A DNA stretch of 64,000 nt. It comes from Verrucomicrobiota bacterium. GTDB lineage: Bacteria > Verrucomicrobiota > Verrucomicrobiia > Chthoniobacterales > Terrimicrobiaceae. This document shows, piece by piece, positions 18,006 to 26,925 of this stretch. The notes under the pieces are model-generated. The model saw nothing but the letters and a program-made list of their open reading frames with translations. It had not been told where the DNA came from and searched no databases. The position numbers and the translations under genes were made by a program. The DNA is taken from the NCBI GenBank assembly GCA_026398275.1, contig JAPLTF010000070.1, positions 1 through 64,000 of the forward strand. Reading direction: 5' to 3'. Numbering within the stretch: the first letter of the stretch is position 1; every line of letters begins with the position of its first letter.

Positions 18006-18032
18006 TCGTGAACGGCGCCCCGCCGTTCACGA
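18006..18032. repeat. Perfect 12-bp stem-loop
   Basis: TCGTGAACGGCG (18006-18017) and CGCCGTTCACGA (18021-18032) pair perfectly around CCC. There is no T-run on either side, so it is not a standard terminator. It lies between the exoprotein promoter element and the REP-like sequence. Confidence 0.6.
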
Positions 18033-18153
18033 GAACAAACGATTCCTGGCCACAAAAATGCACAAGGAGTCGCAAAACGCGGATTCTCCACAGCCGCCGG
18101 TTTTTTTGCCTCTTGGTATGCTTGCAGTCCGATTTGAGAACCCGCAGGCTGTT

Positions 18154-18230
18154 GTTGTAGCCGGGGTCTGTGACCCCGGATCGCCCGGCAGGCCAGCGGG
18201 GATGGGGCGCTCAGAGAGCCCCCCTACAAC
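18154..18230. repeat. REP-like palindromic element with GTTGTAG/CTACAAC ends
   Basis: The 77-bp element starts with GTTGTAG and ends with its inverse, CTACAAC. Inside are the hairpin CCGGGGTC-TGT-GACCCCGG (18161-18179) and a second imperfect stem around GGGGCGCTC. Short GC-rich twin-hairpin units of this kind are typical of REP/BIME-type extragenic repeats. Related palindromes occur at 28541-28563, 35765-35816 and 62691-62842. Confidence 0.6.
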
Positions 18231-18389
18231 GCGACCGTGGGACATGCGGGCACATCTTCTCGTGAGCAACCTTTTCTTCCAGTCGCACCATTTTGCGGAA
18301 TCCGCAGGTCACGCTTCTGTCCGACTGCGACAAAGAATTCGCGGTTCACGACTTGCCGTAGAGGGTGTTTGGGGTTAGGTTCCAGTTTT

Positions 18390-19865
18390 ATGCCGAACGA
18401 GAGCGAGCCAGAGAAGAAGCTAAGGATCCGACCGCGCGGCTTGGATGAAAAAGACAAGGAACCGGAGGATGGAGGCGAGTCTGCCGAGGCTCCAGGGCAG
18501 GCATCGGATTCCCAAAAGCTCAAATGGGACAACCGATTGAGGCAGAGCGGGGTCAAATTTCCAGCGAAGATGGTTTCAAAGCCATTGAAGCGTTCGAGGA
18601 GGCCCGGTGAGAACAAGGATCTCACTTTGCCATCGGATGAAGGAGAGCCGGAGCCCGACAGGCTGGCTGTTCAGGATGCGAAAGAGCAGAGCGCTGAAAG
18701 TTCCAGACAGGGAGAGCCTGCTGCCAGCTTGGTTGAGCCCGGGGTCGGGCGCCCGGCTGCCATGCCCCCTGCGGGAGGGAAGCCCGTGCTCCCTGACGAT
18801 CCAGTGCCGGTTGCAACTTCTGGAGACCGGTCCGACTCAAAGCCCGTGGAGCCCGCCGTCGCCAAGCCTCCCAAAGCTCCCGCTCCTGAAGGCTGGGAGG
18901 CATCGCCCGTTGCCCCGTCGTCGGATGGCGTTGCTCCCTTGCCCGGGAAGCCGCCTGCCTACAATTTTCGTGAATTGCTCCCCGTCATCCGCAGGCGGGC
19001 ATTCAAGCGCATCCGGCTGATCTATGCGGTCGCGGCGGGGCTGGTTGCGGTCATATTTTTCAGCATCCTTTTCTGGAATCTGGGTGTTGGGGCCGGGATC
19101 AGCCAGTCGCTCGAGGAGGAGACGAAGGAACGGGCCACGGTCTCCAAGGAATTTCTTGCGGATCTTGATCGGGCGATGGCCGACCTGCGTGCCGGGGATT
19201 CGGACAAGGCGGTAAAAAAACTTCAGGAGCTGGAGGGTTCGAAGGCGGATGTCGCGTCGCTGACGTATTTGCTTGCGGTGGCGGCAGTGCAGAATGGCGA
19301 CATCCCGCTCGCCGAGGCGAAGACCGCCGAGAGCATTGCCAAACATGAGCGCATCTCGGACTCGCTCGCTCTTCAGGCCGTTCTAGAAACCCAGAAGGGT
19401 TCCGATGCCTCGATCAAGAAGTTCGGCGACACGCGGATGAGATCCGAGCTTCTGCTCAGGCAGGCGATGCTCGCCGATGCGGCAAATCCCTTTCCGATGG
19501 TCGAGCTGGCCACGCTCCTGAGATACCAGAAGCGGACGGATGAGGCCCTTGCTCTTTTGAGGGCCGCGCGCTCGCGGCTGAATCCGGTGGACAGCCATTC
19601 GGTGGTGGACGTCACGATCGAACTGGCAACGCTCCAGGAAATCCCCGATGCCGATCTGCCGCAGATTGCCGATCCCGGGAAGGACCTAATATCATCGTTC
19701 TCTGCCGCCTATATCGCGATGCGAAAAGGGGATTTTGACCGGGCGGCGGAGAGCGTGAAAGTCGCGCGCAAAATAGCTTCTGCGGATCTCTTTGACTACC
19801 TGATCAACGACCCGGCGATCCGACGGTATGCCAGCGAGCCCAAGCTCCGGGAGTTTTTCCAGTAG
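18390..19865 (+). CDS. Single-pass membrane protein with periplasmic TPR-like domain
   Basis: The 491-residue protein has an unusual layout. The N-terminal ~200 residues are charged and Pro-rich (MPNESEPEKKLRIRPRG, many KP/EP steps) and look disordered. One membrane helix follows (LIYAVAAGLVAVIFFSILFW, roughly 210-230). The rest is a helical domain with paired repeats such as DLDRAMADLRAGDSDKAVKK and LATLLRYQKRTDEALALLRA, typical of TPRs. The topology predicts a cytoplasmic tail and TPRs outside the membrane. I start at 18390 because an upstream in-frame ATG (18237) adds a Cys/Arg-rich stretch unlike coding sequence and overlapping the REP area. No family is recognised. Its stop is one base from the stop of the convergent cytochrome b gene. 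Confidence 0.7.
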   Translation: MPNESEPEKKLRIRPRGLDEKDKEPEDGGESAEAPGQASDSQKLKWDNRLRQSGVKFPAKMVSKPLKRSRRPGENKDLTLPSDEGEPEPDRLAVQDAKEQSAESSRQGEPAASLVEPGVGRPAAMPPAGGKPVLPDDPVPVATSGDRSDSKPVEPAVAKPPKAPAPEGWEASPVAPSSDGVAPLPGKPPAYNFRELLPVIRRRAFKRIRLIYAVAAGLVAVIFFSILFWNLGVGAGISQSLEEETKERATVSKEFLADLDRAMADLRAGDSDKAVKKLQELEGSKADVASLTYLLAVAAVQNGDIPLAEAKTAESIAKHERISDSLALQAVLETQKGSDASIKKFGDTRMRSELLLRQAMLADAANPFPMVELATLLRYQKRTDEALALLRAARSRLNPVDSHSVVDVTIELATLQEIPDADLPQIADPGKDLISSFSAAYIAMRKGDFDRAAESVKVARKIASADLFDYLINDPAIRRYASEPKLREFFQ

Positions 19866-19866
19866 G

Positions 19867-21339
19867 CTACTCCATCGGAGGCCGACCCGGCTGCGAGGAA
19901 TCGCGCGCGGCAGCGACGCCCGGAGTCCGCAGGGAAACCATATAGGCCACGACCGCATCGACCTGGTCGGGGGTGAGGTTTTTTCCGTAGGCGGGCATGT
20001 TGCCGCCACCCTGGATGACCTGGCGGACGAGTTGGTCCTTGGTCAGCCGCGCTCCGACATCCGCAAGGTCGGGGCCGCGCTGGCCGCCGATCCCGTCGAT
20101 GGCATGGCAGTTCCTGCACTGCATGGACTGGATGACGAGCGAGCCCTGAAGCTCGAGCGGCGAGCGGCCTTCTAGGAATTTTTTCGGAGTGTGGGCCGAC
20201 CTCCAGGCATTCATGTCCGGCGACCACGGCGACGTGTGGCCGAGGTAGGTGAGCAGGCCGAGCGAGACATACGTGAGGATGACGGTGAGCACGGCGATCG
20301 GCCGCCGCCGCCAGCTCTTTTCTCCGGTTCCGTTGAAGAACGGCAGGGCAAAGAGGATGATGCCGATGATCACCGGGCCGCCCAGCAGGGCGACGCTCTC
20401 CATCCAATCCGGCATCAGCGCCGCGATGGCGAAGATCCACAGAAAATAAAAATCCGGACGGGGAAGGGTATCGATCTGGAGCGGATTCGGTGGTCCCAGC
20501 GGGCCTTTGGGGCCGAAGAAAGTTGCGCAGGCGAGGATCCCAATGATCACAACAGCCGCCGCAACGAGGTCCTTGCTGATGGCTTTTGGGAAAAACGGGA
20601 CGCCCTCTTTTTTGATGATGGCGGCGTATTCCTTATCGTAGGACTCGCGGCGGACGAGCATGCCCGGCTGCGGGTATTCGTTGATGCCTTTGGTGAGGAC
20701 CATCCGCAGGTGGATGCTCACGAGCGCAAGGATTCCGCCGGGCAGGACGAAGACATGAAGAGCAAAAAACCGTGACAATGTGTCGGACGCGATGATCGGG
20801 CCGCCGAGCATCATGTTCACCAGCTGCTCGCCGAGGAGCGGGACGCGGCCCATGATGGCGACGCCGATTCCGAGGCCCCAGTAGGCATCCTCATCGAACC
20901 GCATCACCTGTCCGGTGAACGCGAGGCCGAGGGTCAGGACCATGAGGACCACGCCGGTGATCCAGGTGATCTCGCGCGGATATTTATAGGCGCCGAAAAG
21001 AAAGACCTGCGTCATGTGGAGGAGCATGATGCCGACCATGAAATTCGATCCCCAATAGTGGACGCCGCGCAGGAACCACCCGAGATACTGGTGGAACGTG
21101 AGGTATTCGAGCGTCGTGTAGGCCTCGGCGGCTGACGGCACGTAGACCATGGCCAGCAGGATGCCAGTCGCGATCTGGATCATGAAGCAGAGCAGGGTCG
21201 CGCTGCCGAAGACGTAGAACCAGCTGCCCGAGCTCTGCGGGACATGGTGGCCGGCCGTGGACTCATACAGTTTGGTGAGATGCAGCCGGTCGTCCACCCA
21301 AAGGAAAACCCCTCGCGCCGCATGGATCAGCTTGTTCAT
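19867..21339 (-). CDS. Cytochrome b fused to a C-terminal cytochrome c domain
   Basis: This 490-residue protein is the quinol-oxidising core of a bc-type complex. The haem b ligands are visible as histidines 94 and 108 (RGVHYWGSN, LLHMTQ) and 195 and 210 (ALHVFVLPG, SIHLRM). PDFYFLW (295-301) stands where the Q-site PEWY motif normally lies. After the subunit IV-like helices there is a cytochrome c domain with CRNCH (408-412) and a later Met in NMPAYGK as probable axial ligand. It therefore replaces separate subunit IV and cytochrome c1. It is last in the seven-gene operon; its ATG overlaps the Rieske stop by 4 bases, which fixes the start. Confidence 0.9.
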   Translation of the reverse strand: MNKLIHAARGVFLWVDDRLHLTKLYESTAGHHVPQSSGSWFYVFGSATLLCFMIQIATGILLAMVYVPSAAEAYTTLEYLTFHQYLGWFLRGVHYWGSNFMVGIMLLHMTQVFLFGAYKYPREITWITGVVLMVLTLGLAFTGQVMRFDEDAYWGLGIGVAIMGRVPLLGEQLVNMMLGGPIIASDTLSRFFALHVFVLPGGILALVSIHLRMVLTKGINEYPQPGMLVRRESYDKEYAAIIKKEGVPFFPKAISKDLVAAAVVIIGILACATFFGPKGPLGPPNPLQIDTLPRPDFYFLWIFAIAALMPDWMESVALLGGPVIIGIILFALPFFNGTGEKSWRRRPIAVLTVILTYVSLGLLTYLGHTSPWSPDMNAWRSAHTPKKFLEGRSPLELQGSLVIQSMQCRNCHAIDGIGGQRGPDLADVGARLTKDQLVRQVIQGGGNMPAYGKNLTPDQVDAVVAYMVSLRTPGVAAARDSSQPGRPPME

Positions 21340-21875
21340 ACGTTCTGGTTCGAAAGGTTCGGGATCACTCCGCCCATGATGAAGAGCTCCCCGTTCTCGA
21401 CTTTTACCTCGTAGGTGTAGAGCCCGCGCGGCGGCGGGCCTGCCGCGTGGCCGCCATCCTCGTAGAACGCGCCGCCGTGGCACGGGCACATGAAGAGCTT
21501 GGATTCCTCAAACCACCGCACCGGGCACCCGAGGTGCGTGCAGTTGATGGCGAAGACCTGAAAGTCGTTTCCCTGGATGCGGCGGACCCAGCACGGGATG
21601 TCTGCGGTCTGGCCGTCCCACTCGCGATGCATCGGGTTCTTGTAGCTTGCGAACCGTGTCTTGCCCTCGGGAAACGCATCCACCTGGCCGAGCGAAATTT
21701 TTTCCAGTTTGTTCGGTTTGAAAAACGAGGAGAAGAGGTAGCCGACGAGCGGGATCCCGATCATCGCGCCCGCGATGGCATTGAGCCCGAATCCGGTCGC
21801 GAGAAGGAAGTCGCGGCGCGAGGTCTTTTTCGGCGCTGCGCTGCAGGCGCAGGGTTTGGCGGGTTCTTCGTTCAT
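21336..21875 (-). CDS. Rieske iron-sulfur subunit of the bc-type complex
   Basis: The 179-residue protein has a Tat-type N-terminus (TSRRDFLLATGFGLN) that anchors and exports it. The [2Fe-2S] motifs are CTHLGC and CPCHGG, with the expected two Cys and two His ligands. It passes electrons from quinol bound at cytochrome b to the c-type haems. A Cys-rich stretch before the Tat motif (KPCACSAAPKK) is unusual. I choose the ATG at 21875, which overlaps the stop of the upstream dihaem lipoprotein gene by 4 bases. The longer frame from 21941 would overlap that gene heavily. Translational coupling with both neighbours is likely. Confidence 0.92.
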   Translation of the reverse strand: MNEEPAKPCACSAAPKKTSRRDFLLATGFGLNAIAGAMIGIPLVGYLFSSFFKPNKLEKISLGQVDAFPEGKTRFASYKNPMHREWDGQTADIPCWVRRIQGNDFQVFAINCTHLGCPVRWFEESKLFMCPCHGGAFYEDGGHAAGPPPRGLYTYEVKVENGELFIMGGVIPNLSNQNV

Positions 21876-22576
21876 GGCAGTGGTGGCTGGGCCGGCGCGT
21901 GCGGTTTGCCGAATTCGTTCCTCCGGTTCGAGATGAGCCACGCGGTGACATCGGCGACCTCCTCGTTTGAGAGCGGCTTTCCGGGTGTCCGGGCAGTAAA
22001 ATCCGGGCAGCCGAGATCCGGCCGGCCGGCGATCACGACCGTGCGCAGGTATTGGTTGCTCACCAGGTCGAGGTAGGCGGGGTTGATGACGGAGCCGGCC
22101 TTTTCGCCGCCGTCACCGGTATTTCCGTGGCACGAAGCGCAGGATGCGGCGAAGACCGTTGCTCCCCGTGCCGGATCGCCAGGGTCTGCCGCATAAGGCG
22201 GAAGCGGCGACGGCTGCGCCGCCGGCTTTTTGGCGAGGATGCCGTTGGTCAGGATTTCAATTTGTTCCCCCGTCAATGTGCCGCCGACCGCCGCCGAGAA
22301 GCCCGGCATGGCGGTCGAGGGAACTCCGTTGGAGATCACATTCAGCAGGACCTCGCGGGGAACGACCGAGAGGTAGGTCGGGTTGTCCATCGCAATCGAG
22401 CCCGAAACCACCTGCCCGATGCCGTGGCATCCGAGGCAGTTCTGCCGGTAGAGAATTGCAAAATCGGATGTCTCCGATGCCTCTCTCCACTTGGAATCCG
22501 GGTTCGGCTTGCCCGGCATCCAATCGCAACCGCCGAGGGCGAATAGAGAGACGAGGAGAAGTATGGTGCGGATCAT
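21872..22576 (-). CDS. Dihaem cytochrome c lipoprotein
   Basis: The 234-residue protein has a lipoprotein signal (MIRTILLLVSLFALGGC), so it should be anchored by a lipid on the mature Cys. It carries two c-type haem motifs, CLGCH and CASCH, each followed by a candidate Met ligand. This is two mono-haem domains in tandem. It lies between an unknown membrane protein and the Rieske gene, with 4-base overlaps on both sides. It is probably the electron carrier linking the bc part to the caa3-type oxidase. The start at 22576 is set by the lipobox and the overlap; the longer frame to 22708 gives no signal. Confidence 0.88.
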   Translation of the reverse strand: MIRTILLLVSLFALGGCDWMPGKPNPDSKWREASETSDFAILYRQNCLGCHGIGQVVSGSIAMDNPTYLSVVPREVLLNVISNGVPSTAMPGFSAAVGGTLTGEQIEILTNGILAKKPAAQPSPLPPYAADPGDPARGATVFAASCASCHGNTGDGGEKAGSVINPAYLDLVSNQYLRTVVIAGRPDLGCPDFTARTPGKPLSNEEVADVTAWLISNRRNEFGKPHAPAQPPLP

Positions 22577-23391
22577 GGTTCCTTGTGTTGCGCCTCCACG
22601 CCGAGCTTCGCCGCGAGCGGGAGGCTTTGGATGGTTTCCACTTTTTCCGATTTGAAGACGACATATCCGCCTACCATGCCGAACGCGATCTGGCAGACGA
22701 TGAACCATGGCCAGTCAACATGCTGGGCGAGGAGCGGATTGATGAGCCGCATGGACGCCGCCACGAGTGCGGTCCAGATCACGGGCGTCATGATCCCTCC
22801 CCAGAACCACTCGAAGCGGGCGGGAAGCATCGGGAGCAGGACGACATAGAGAAGGCCGATCAGGATGGACATCGTCAGGTGGGTGACGGTGCCGACCAGC
22901 AGGCCCAGCGCGCTGAACTGCTGGAGCGTCTGCACCCCGGCGAGCGCCAGACTCGGAACGCCGGCTGCTGCAAGCAGGTTGATCGGATACCAGATCGTGT
23001 GGAAGACAGCTCCCCACGCGCACGCCAGGACCGCCATCACAAAGCCCCCGGCCAGCCCGCCTTTCACTCCCGAGAGATACGGATGGACGGCCACCGGGAG
23101 GCGCAGCCGGTGCCCGCCTTCTCCAAAGTGCATGTGCTCGACCCGACGGTCGGAGCGCTTGATGCTCGATGCCCGCTCGGACTCCGGAACGAGCTCCACG
23201 TATTCGTGCTTTGGGTGTGGAAAAACATCGCGGAACCAGCCGACGGCCCCGATCAAGCCGGTAAGAAGGCCGACCGCGGAGACGACCAGACTCGTGACCA
23301 GCCCGGCAAAAACCAGGCACAGGCCGAAAGCGGCGACGATCGGCCAGCAAGTCGGCGCGGGAAGTTCGATTTTGTTGGGTTCCTCGGACAT
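22573..23391 (-). CDS. Unknown polytopic membrane protein of the respiratory operon
   Basis: The 272-residue protein has about six membrane segments: two near the N-terminus (IVAAFGLCLVFAGLVTSLVV and LLTGLIGAVGWF), then a charged loop with PHPKHEYVELV, then four more towards the C-terminus. No haem-copper oxidase ligand set or c-haem motif is visible. It sits between coxC and the dihaem lipoprotein gene with a 1-base gap and a 4-base overlap, so it is surely co-translated with the complex. Its job is unknown; an oxidase subunit IV-like or assembly role is a guess from context. The start is the ATG at 23391. Confidence 0.75.
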   Translation of the reverse strand: MSEEPNKIELPAPTCWPIVAAFGLCLVFAGLVTSLVVSAVGLLTGLIGAVGWFRDVFPHPKHEYVELVPESERASSIKRSDRRVEHMHFGEGGHRLRLPVAVHPYLSGVKGGLAGGFVMAVLACAWGAVFHTIWYPINLLAAAGVPSLALAGVQTLQQFSALGLLVGTVTHLTMSILIGLLYVVLLPMLPARFEWFWGGIMTPVIWTALVAASMRLINPLLAQHVDWPWFIVCQIAFGMVGGYVVFKSEKVETIQSLPLAAKLGVEAQHKEP

Positions 23392-23392
23392 G

Positions 23393-23983
23393 TCAGTAGC
23401 GGATGCTGATGATGTAAACCACGGTGACGACAACAATCCAGATCACATCCACGAAATGCCAATACCACGAGATCATCTCGATGTGCTCGGTGTGGTCGGC
23501 GGGGATTTTGCCGAGCAGGCTGAGGACGAGGATGAGCGTCAGGAGAAAGAGGCCGATGATCACATGGCTCGCGTGGAGGCCGACGAGCGAATAGAACGTG
23601 GTGCCGAAGACATTCGTCGCCAGCGTGAGGTGCTCGGTGAAGATCAGGTGCTTCCACTCCGTTCCGGTGAACCAGAGGAAGTAGGCGCCGAGCGCGATCG
23701 TGAGCGCCCACCAGAAGTGGAACGCCAGCCTGTTTCCGCGATGCAGGGCCATCTCGGAAAAGACGATCGTGAAGCTGCTCGAGAGGAGCGCGATTGTGGC
23801 AAAGAGCGGGAACGTGAGGACCTGCGAGGGATACGGAGGGTTCAGGCTCCTCCCCATGTAGAACAGGTAGGCCACGAGAAAAATCGTGAACAGCGCGGAT
23901 TCTGTAAGGATGAGCGAAATGACCGCGACCTTCCGGGTCGAGGGCATTTTCCATTCCAGGGATTGGGCGGGCGCGGCGGTCAT
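23393..23983 (-). CDS. coxC: Cytochrome c oxidase subunit III
   Basis: The 196-residue protein has five predicted membrane helices, the usual size for the short bacterial subunit III. Family features include the acidic residue in LILTESALFTIFLVAY, TTFYSLVGLHASHVIIGL in the fourth helix, and HIEMISWYWHFVDVIWIVV near the end. Subunit III stabilises subunit I and its proton uptake. It is one base downstream of coxA and one base upstream of the unknown membrane protein. The gene name follows common usage; ctaE is equivalent. Confidence 0.92.
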   Translation of the reverse strand: MTAAPAQSLEWKMPSTRKVAVISLILTESALFTIFLVAYLFYMGRSLNPPYPSQVLTFPLFATIALLSSSFTIVFSEMALHRGNRLAFHFWWALTIALGAYFLWFTGTEWKHLIFTEHLTLATNVFGTTFYSLVGLHASHVIIGLFLLTLILVLSLLGKIPADHTEHIEMISWYWHFVDVIWIVVVTVVYIISIRY

Positions 23984-23984
23984 G

Positions 23985-25679
23985 TCATTCGTATTTCCAA
24001 TCCGGATCGTCCGGGTGTTTCAAATCCCAGAGCGGGCGGCGGCTGCGGACTTCCGGGATCGTTTCAAAATTGTAGCTCGGTGGCGGCGAGGTCGTCGCCC
24101 ACTCCAGCGACCAGGCATCCCACGGATCGTCGCCGGCCTTTTTGCCTTTGACGTAGGAGTAGATCAGGTTGAAGACAAAGAAGAGGATTCCGATGACCTG
24201 GAAGAACACGCCGATCGTCGAGATGAGGTTCCAGAGGTCCCAGCCTCGCCCGGCATCATACGTGTAGATGCGCCGCGGCATGCCCAGAAATCCCGAGATG
24301 TGCTGCGGAAAAAAGGTGATGTGGAATCCGACCGTGAAGAGGATGAAGTGCCAGAGGCCGAGCTTGAAGTCCGGCATCTTCCCGAGCGCTTTCGGATACC
24401 AGTAGTAGAGGCCCGCGAAGATCGTGAAGAGCAGCCCGCCGATCAGGACATAGTGGAAGTGCGCGACCACGAAATACGAGTCGCTGAGCTGCCAGTCGAA
24501 CGGTGCGATCGCAAGCATCACACCGGTGAGGCCGGCGATCAGAAATTGAAAAAGAAAGGCGAGGCAGAAGAGCATCGGCAGTTCAAACCGCAGCTTCCCG
24601 CCATACATTGTGCCGATCCAGTTGAAGATCTTAATCCCGGTCGGGATCGCGACCAGCAGGGTTGAGATCGCAAAGAACGTGTTGCCGATCGACGTCATCC
24701 CCACCGTGAACATGTGGTGGGCCCACACCCCGAGGCTGATGAAGCCGATCATCACGCTCGCGGCCACCATCACCGGATACCCGAAGATCGGCTTGCGCGA
24801 AAACACGGGGATCACCTCGGAGGCGACCGCGAAACCCGGGAGGATCAGGATGTAAACCTCCGGGTGCCCGAAGATCCAGAAGAAGTGCTGCCAGAGCACC
24901 GCCGAGCCTCCGGCCTGGGTGTCGAAGAAGTGCGCGCCGCAATACCGGTCGAGGATCAGCATGATCTGGCACGCGGAGAGCGGCGGCATCGCGATGATCA
25001 CAAGAAACGCCACCACGAGGAACATCCAGACAAAGAGCGGCAGGCGACCGAGGATCATGCCCTTGCAGCGCAGGCAGAGCGTCGTCACGATGATGTTGAT
25101 CGAGGTCGCGATGCTGCCGATGCCTCCGAGCAGGAGCGAGAGCGTCCAGTAGTCGGTGCTGTGCCCGCGGGAAAAGGCCTTGGCCGTAAGCGGCGAGTAG
25201 GCAAACCACCCGACGTCGGGCGCGGAGCCAGCCGCATAGAGTCCGGGCGCCCCGAGGTAGCTGAAATACAGCAGCAGCCCGCTGAAAAAGAAGACCCAGA
25301 ACCCGAACGCATTCAATCGCGGAAACGCCATGTCGCGGGCACCGATCATCAGGGGGATCAGGTAGTTTGCGAATCCGAAAATGATCGGCATGCCGACCAG
25401 AAAAACCATCGCCGTGCCGTGCATCGTGAACAGCCGGTTGAAGACATCCGGATCGAGGAAGTGATTCCGCGGCACGGCGAGCTGGATGCGGATCATGACC
25501 GCCATGAGGCCGGAGACGACGAAGAACAGGAGGCCGGACGCGATATACATCAGGCCGAGAGTTTTGTGGTCCACCGTGAAAACCATCTCCTGGACGATCC
25601 GGGTGAGCGATCCGCGTTCCGCCCCGATCCGCTCGGGCGGCGGGATTTGAAAATTGTCGTCGAGCGTTTCGTGGTTCAT
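23985..25679 (-). CDS. coxA: Cytochrome c oxidase subunit I
   Basis: This 564-residue catalytic subunit reduces oxygen to water and pumps protons. The binuclear centre is clear: FGHPEVYILILPGF carries the CuB His and the Tyr cross-linked to it, WAHHMFTVGM the two further CuB histidines, and HFHYVLIGG the haem ligands. The HPEVY motif places it in the A-type oxidases. The ATG at 25679 overlaps the coxB stop by 4 bases, so I use it in preference to the longer frame to 25913, which overlaps coxB. No haem O/A synthase genes are in the window. Confidence 0.95.
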   Translation of the reverse strand: MNHETLDDNFQIPPPERIGAERGSLTRIVQEMVFTVDHKTLGLMYIASGLLFFVVSGLMAVMIRIQLAVPRNHFLDPDVFNRLFTMHGTAMVFLVGMPIIFGFANYLIPLMIGARDMAFPRLNAFGFWVFFFSGLLLYFSYLGAPGLYAAGSAPDVGWFAYSPLTAKAFSRGHSTDYWTLSLLLGGIGSIATSINIIVTTLCLRCKGMILGRLPLFVWMFLVVAFLVIIAMPPLSACQIMLILDRYCGAHFFDTQAGGSAVLWQHFFWIFGHPEVYILILPGFAVASEVIPVFSRKPIFGYPVMVAASVMIGFISLGVWAHHMFTVGMTSIGNTFFAISTLLVAIPTGIKIFNWIGTMYGGKLRFELPMLFCLAFLFQFLIAGLTGVMLAIAPFDWQLSDSYFVVAHFHYVLIGGLLFTIFAGLYYWYPKALGKMPDFKLGLWHFILFTVGFHITFFPQHISGFLGMPRRIYTYDAGRGWDLWNLISTIGVFFQVIGILFFVFNLIYSYVKGKKAGDDPWDAWSLEWATTSPPPSYNFETIPEVRSRRPLWDLKHPDDPDWKYE

Positions 25680-26764
25680 TTCAGCGTGAGAAGGTAGGCG
25701 GTGATTGAGTCCACTTCGCTGTCGAGGAGCTTCATGTCGGGCATGAGGCAGCCGGTCTTGAGAGTTTGCGGGTTCCGCACCCACGCGTGCAGGGTTTCCG
25801 GGGTGAGGGGAGCCACGCCCGCCCCGATCGTCTGCCGGGTCATAAGCTTGGTGAGGTCCGGGCCGAAGACGCCCCTGGCATTCGTCCCATCCACTTTGTG
25901 GCAGTTGACGCACGAGTTTGCGTAGAAGGCCTTGTGTCCCTGGGCGGCGAGTTCGGCCTGCGGCACGGGCACCGGCGCTTTCATTTTTTGAACCCAGCGC
26001 TCATAGGCCTCCGGCTCCTCCACGATCACCCGCAGGAGCATGTTCGCATGCTGGGTGCCGCAGTATTCCGCGCAGTTTCCAAAGAACGTTCCGGTGGCAA
26101 ACGGCTCGATCCACGTCCTATTTTTCCGGTTCGGTATGAGATCCGTCTTCCCGGCAAGCTGGGGAACCCAGAAGCTGTGGATGACATCCGCCGATTCCAG
26201 AATCAGCTCCGTGGGCCGCTCGCCCGCCCCGTCGCGCCGGCTCAGCGGCACATGGATTTCGTTCGCGGTGACGATCCCCTCCTTCGGGTAGTGGACCTCC
26301 CACCACCACTGGTGCCCGACAAGCCGGATCTGGACGGCGTTTTCCGGCATCTTCCTGTTCTGGATTTCCCCGATCGTCCGGCTCGTGACAAGGATCAGGA
26401 CAAAGGTGATGAGGATCGGCACCACCGTCCAGGCGAGCTCAATATGCGTGCTCCCGTAGATCTGTGGAGGCTCTTTGAGGTCGTCCTCCGGCCCCTTGCG
26501 GCGGAATTTCCACACCACATAAACGAGAAGCGTGGTGACCACGACAAAAATTCCCGCCGTGATCGCAAGGACAAGCATGGAGGAACTGTGGATCATCTCC
26601 GCCGGCCTGGACAGCGGCTGAAACATGTCCGCCACCGGCCGCATCTGGCCGCCGTCCTGCGCATAAGCCGGCGAACACGCAAACGCCGCAAGAACCAGCC
26701 ACAGCACAGCCCCGGCGATCCGGCGGCTGACGCAAAAAATGATTCTGTTTAATCCCGAAAACAT
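25676..26764 (-). CDS. coxB: Cytochrome c oxidase subunit II with fused cytochrome c (caa3 type)
   Basis: The 362-residue protein has a signal sequence (AGAVLWLVLAAFACSPAYA), two membrane helices and a cupredoxin domain with the CuA motif CAEYCGTQHANM. A C-terminal cytochrome c domain contains CVNCH, and GCLMPDM supplies the likely Met ligand. The fusion identifies a caa3-type oxidase, which takes electrons from membrane-bound c haems rather than from a soluble cytochrome. It is the first gene of the operon. I start at the ATG 26764; residues of the longer frame look non-coding. The promoter should be in the 161-base gap to the divergent peptidase gene. Confidence 0.94.
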   Translation of the reverse strand: MFSGLNRIIFCVSRRIAGAVLWLVLAAFACSPAYAQDGGQMRPVADMFQPLSRPAEMIHSSSMLVLAITAGIFVVVTTLLVYVVWKFRRKGPEDDLKEPPQIYGSTHIELAWTVVPILITFVLILVTSRTIGEIQNRKMPENAVQIRLVGHQWWWEVHYPKEGIVTANEIHVPLSRRDGAGERPTELILESADVIHSFWVPQLAGKTDLIPNRKNRTWIEPFATGTFFGNCAEYCGTQHANMLLRVIVEEPEAYERWVQKMKAPVPVPQAELAAQGHKAFYANSCVNCHKVDGTNARGVFGPDLTKLMTRQTIGAGVAPLTPETLHAWVRNPQTLKTGCLMPDMKLLDSEVDSITAYLLTLK

Positions 26765-26925
26765 GTCCCCCTCCGGCCTACACGAACGGTTCCAAAACTG
26801 CCACGCCTTTTTTTGCTGGATCAACCCCGCCCGATCCGGCGGGCCTGGCATGGGACTTGCTAAAACTTTTTTTGAAAAAGCACTTTGCGCCTCGTGGAAT
26901 TGTGCTTTGTTACACCCTTATAGAA

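Larger units (their letters stand above)
17855..18389. other. Divergent intergenic region between the exoprotein and the TPR gene
   Basis: These 535 bases separate two diverging genes. They hold the conserved 50-bp element (17903-17952), a perfect 12-bp stem-loop (18006-18032) and a REP-like element (18154-18230). I see no convincing open frame with gene-like codon use. Open frames here are short and change reading phase across the repeats. Confidence 0.6.
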
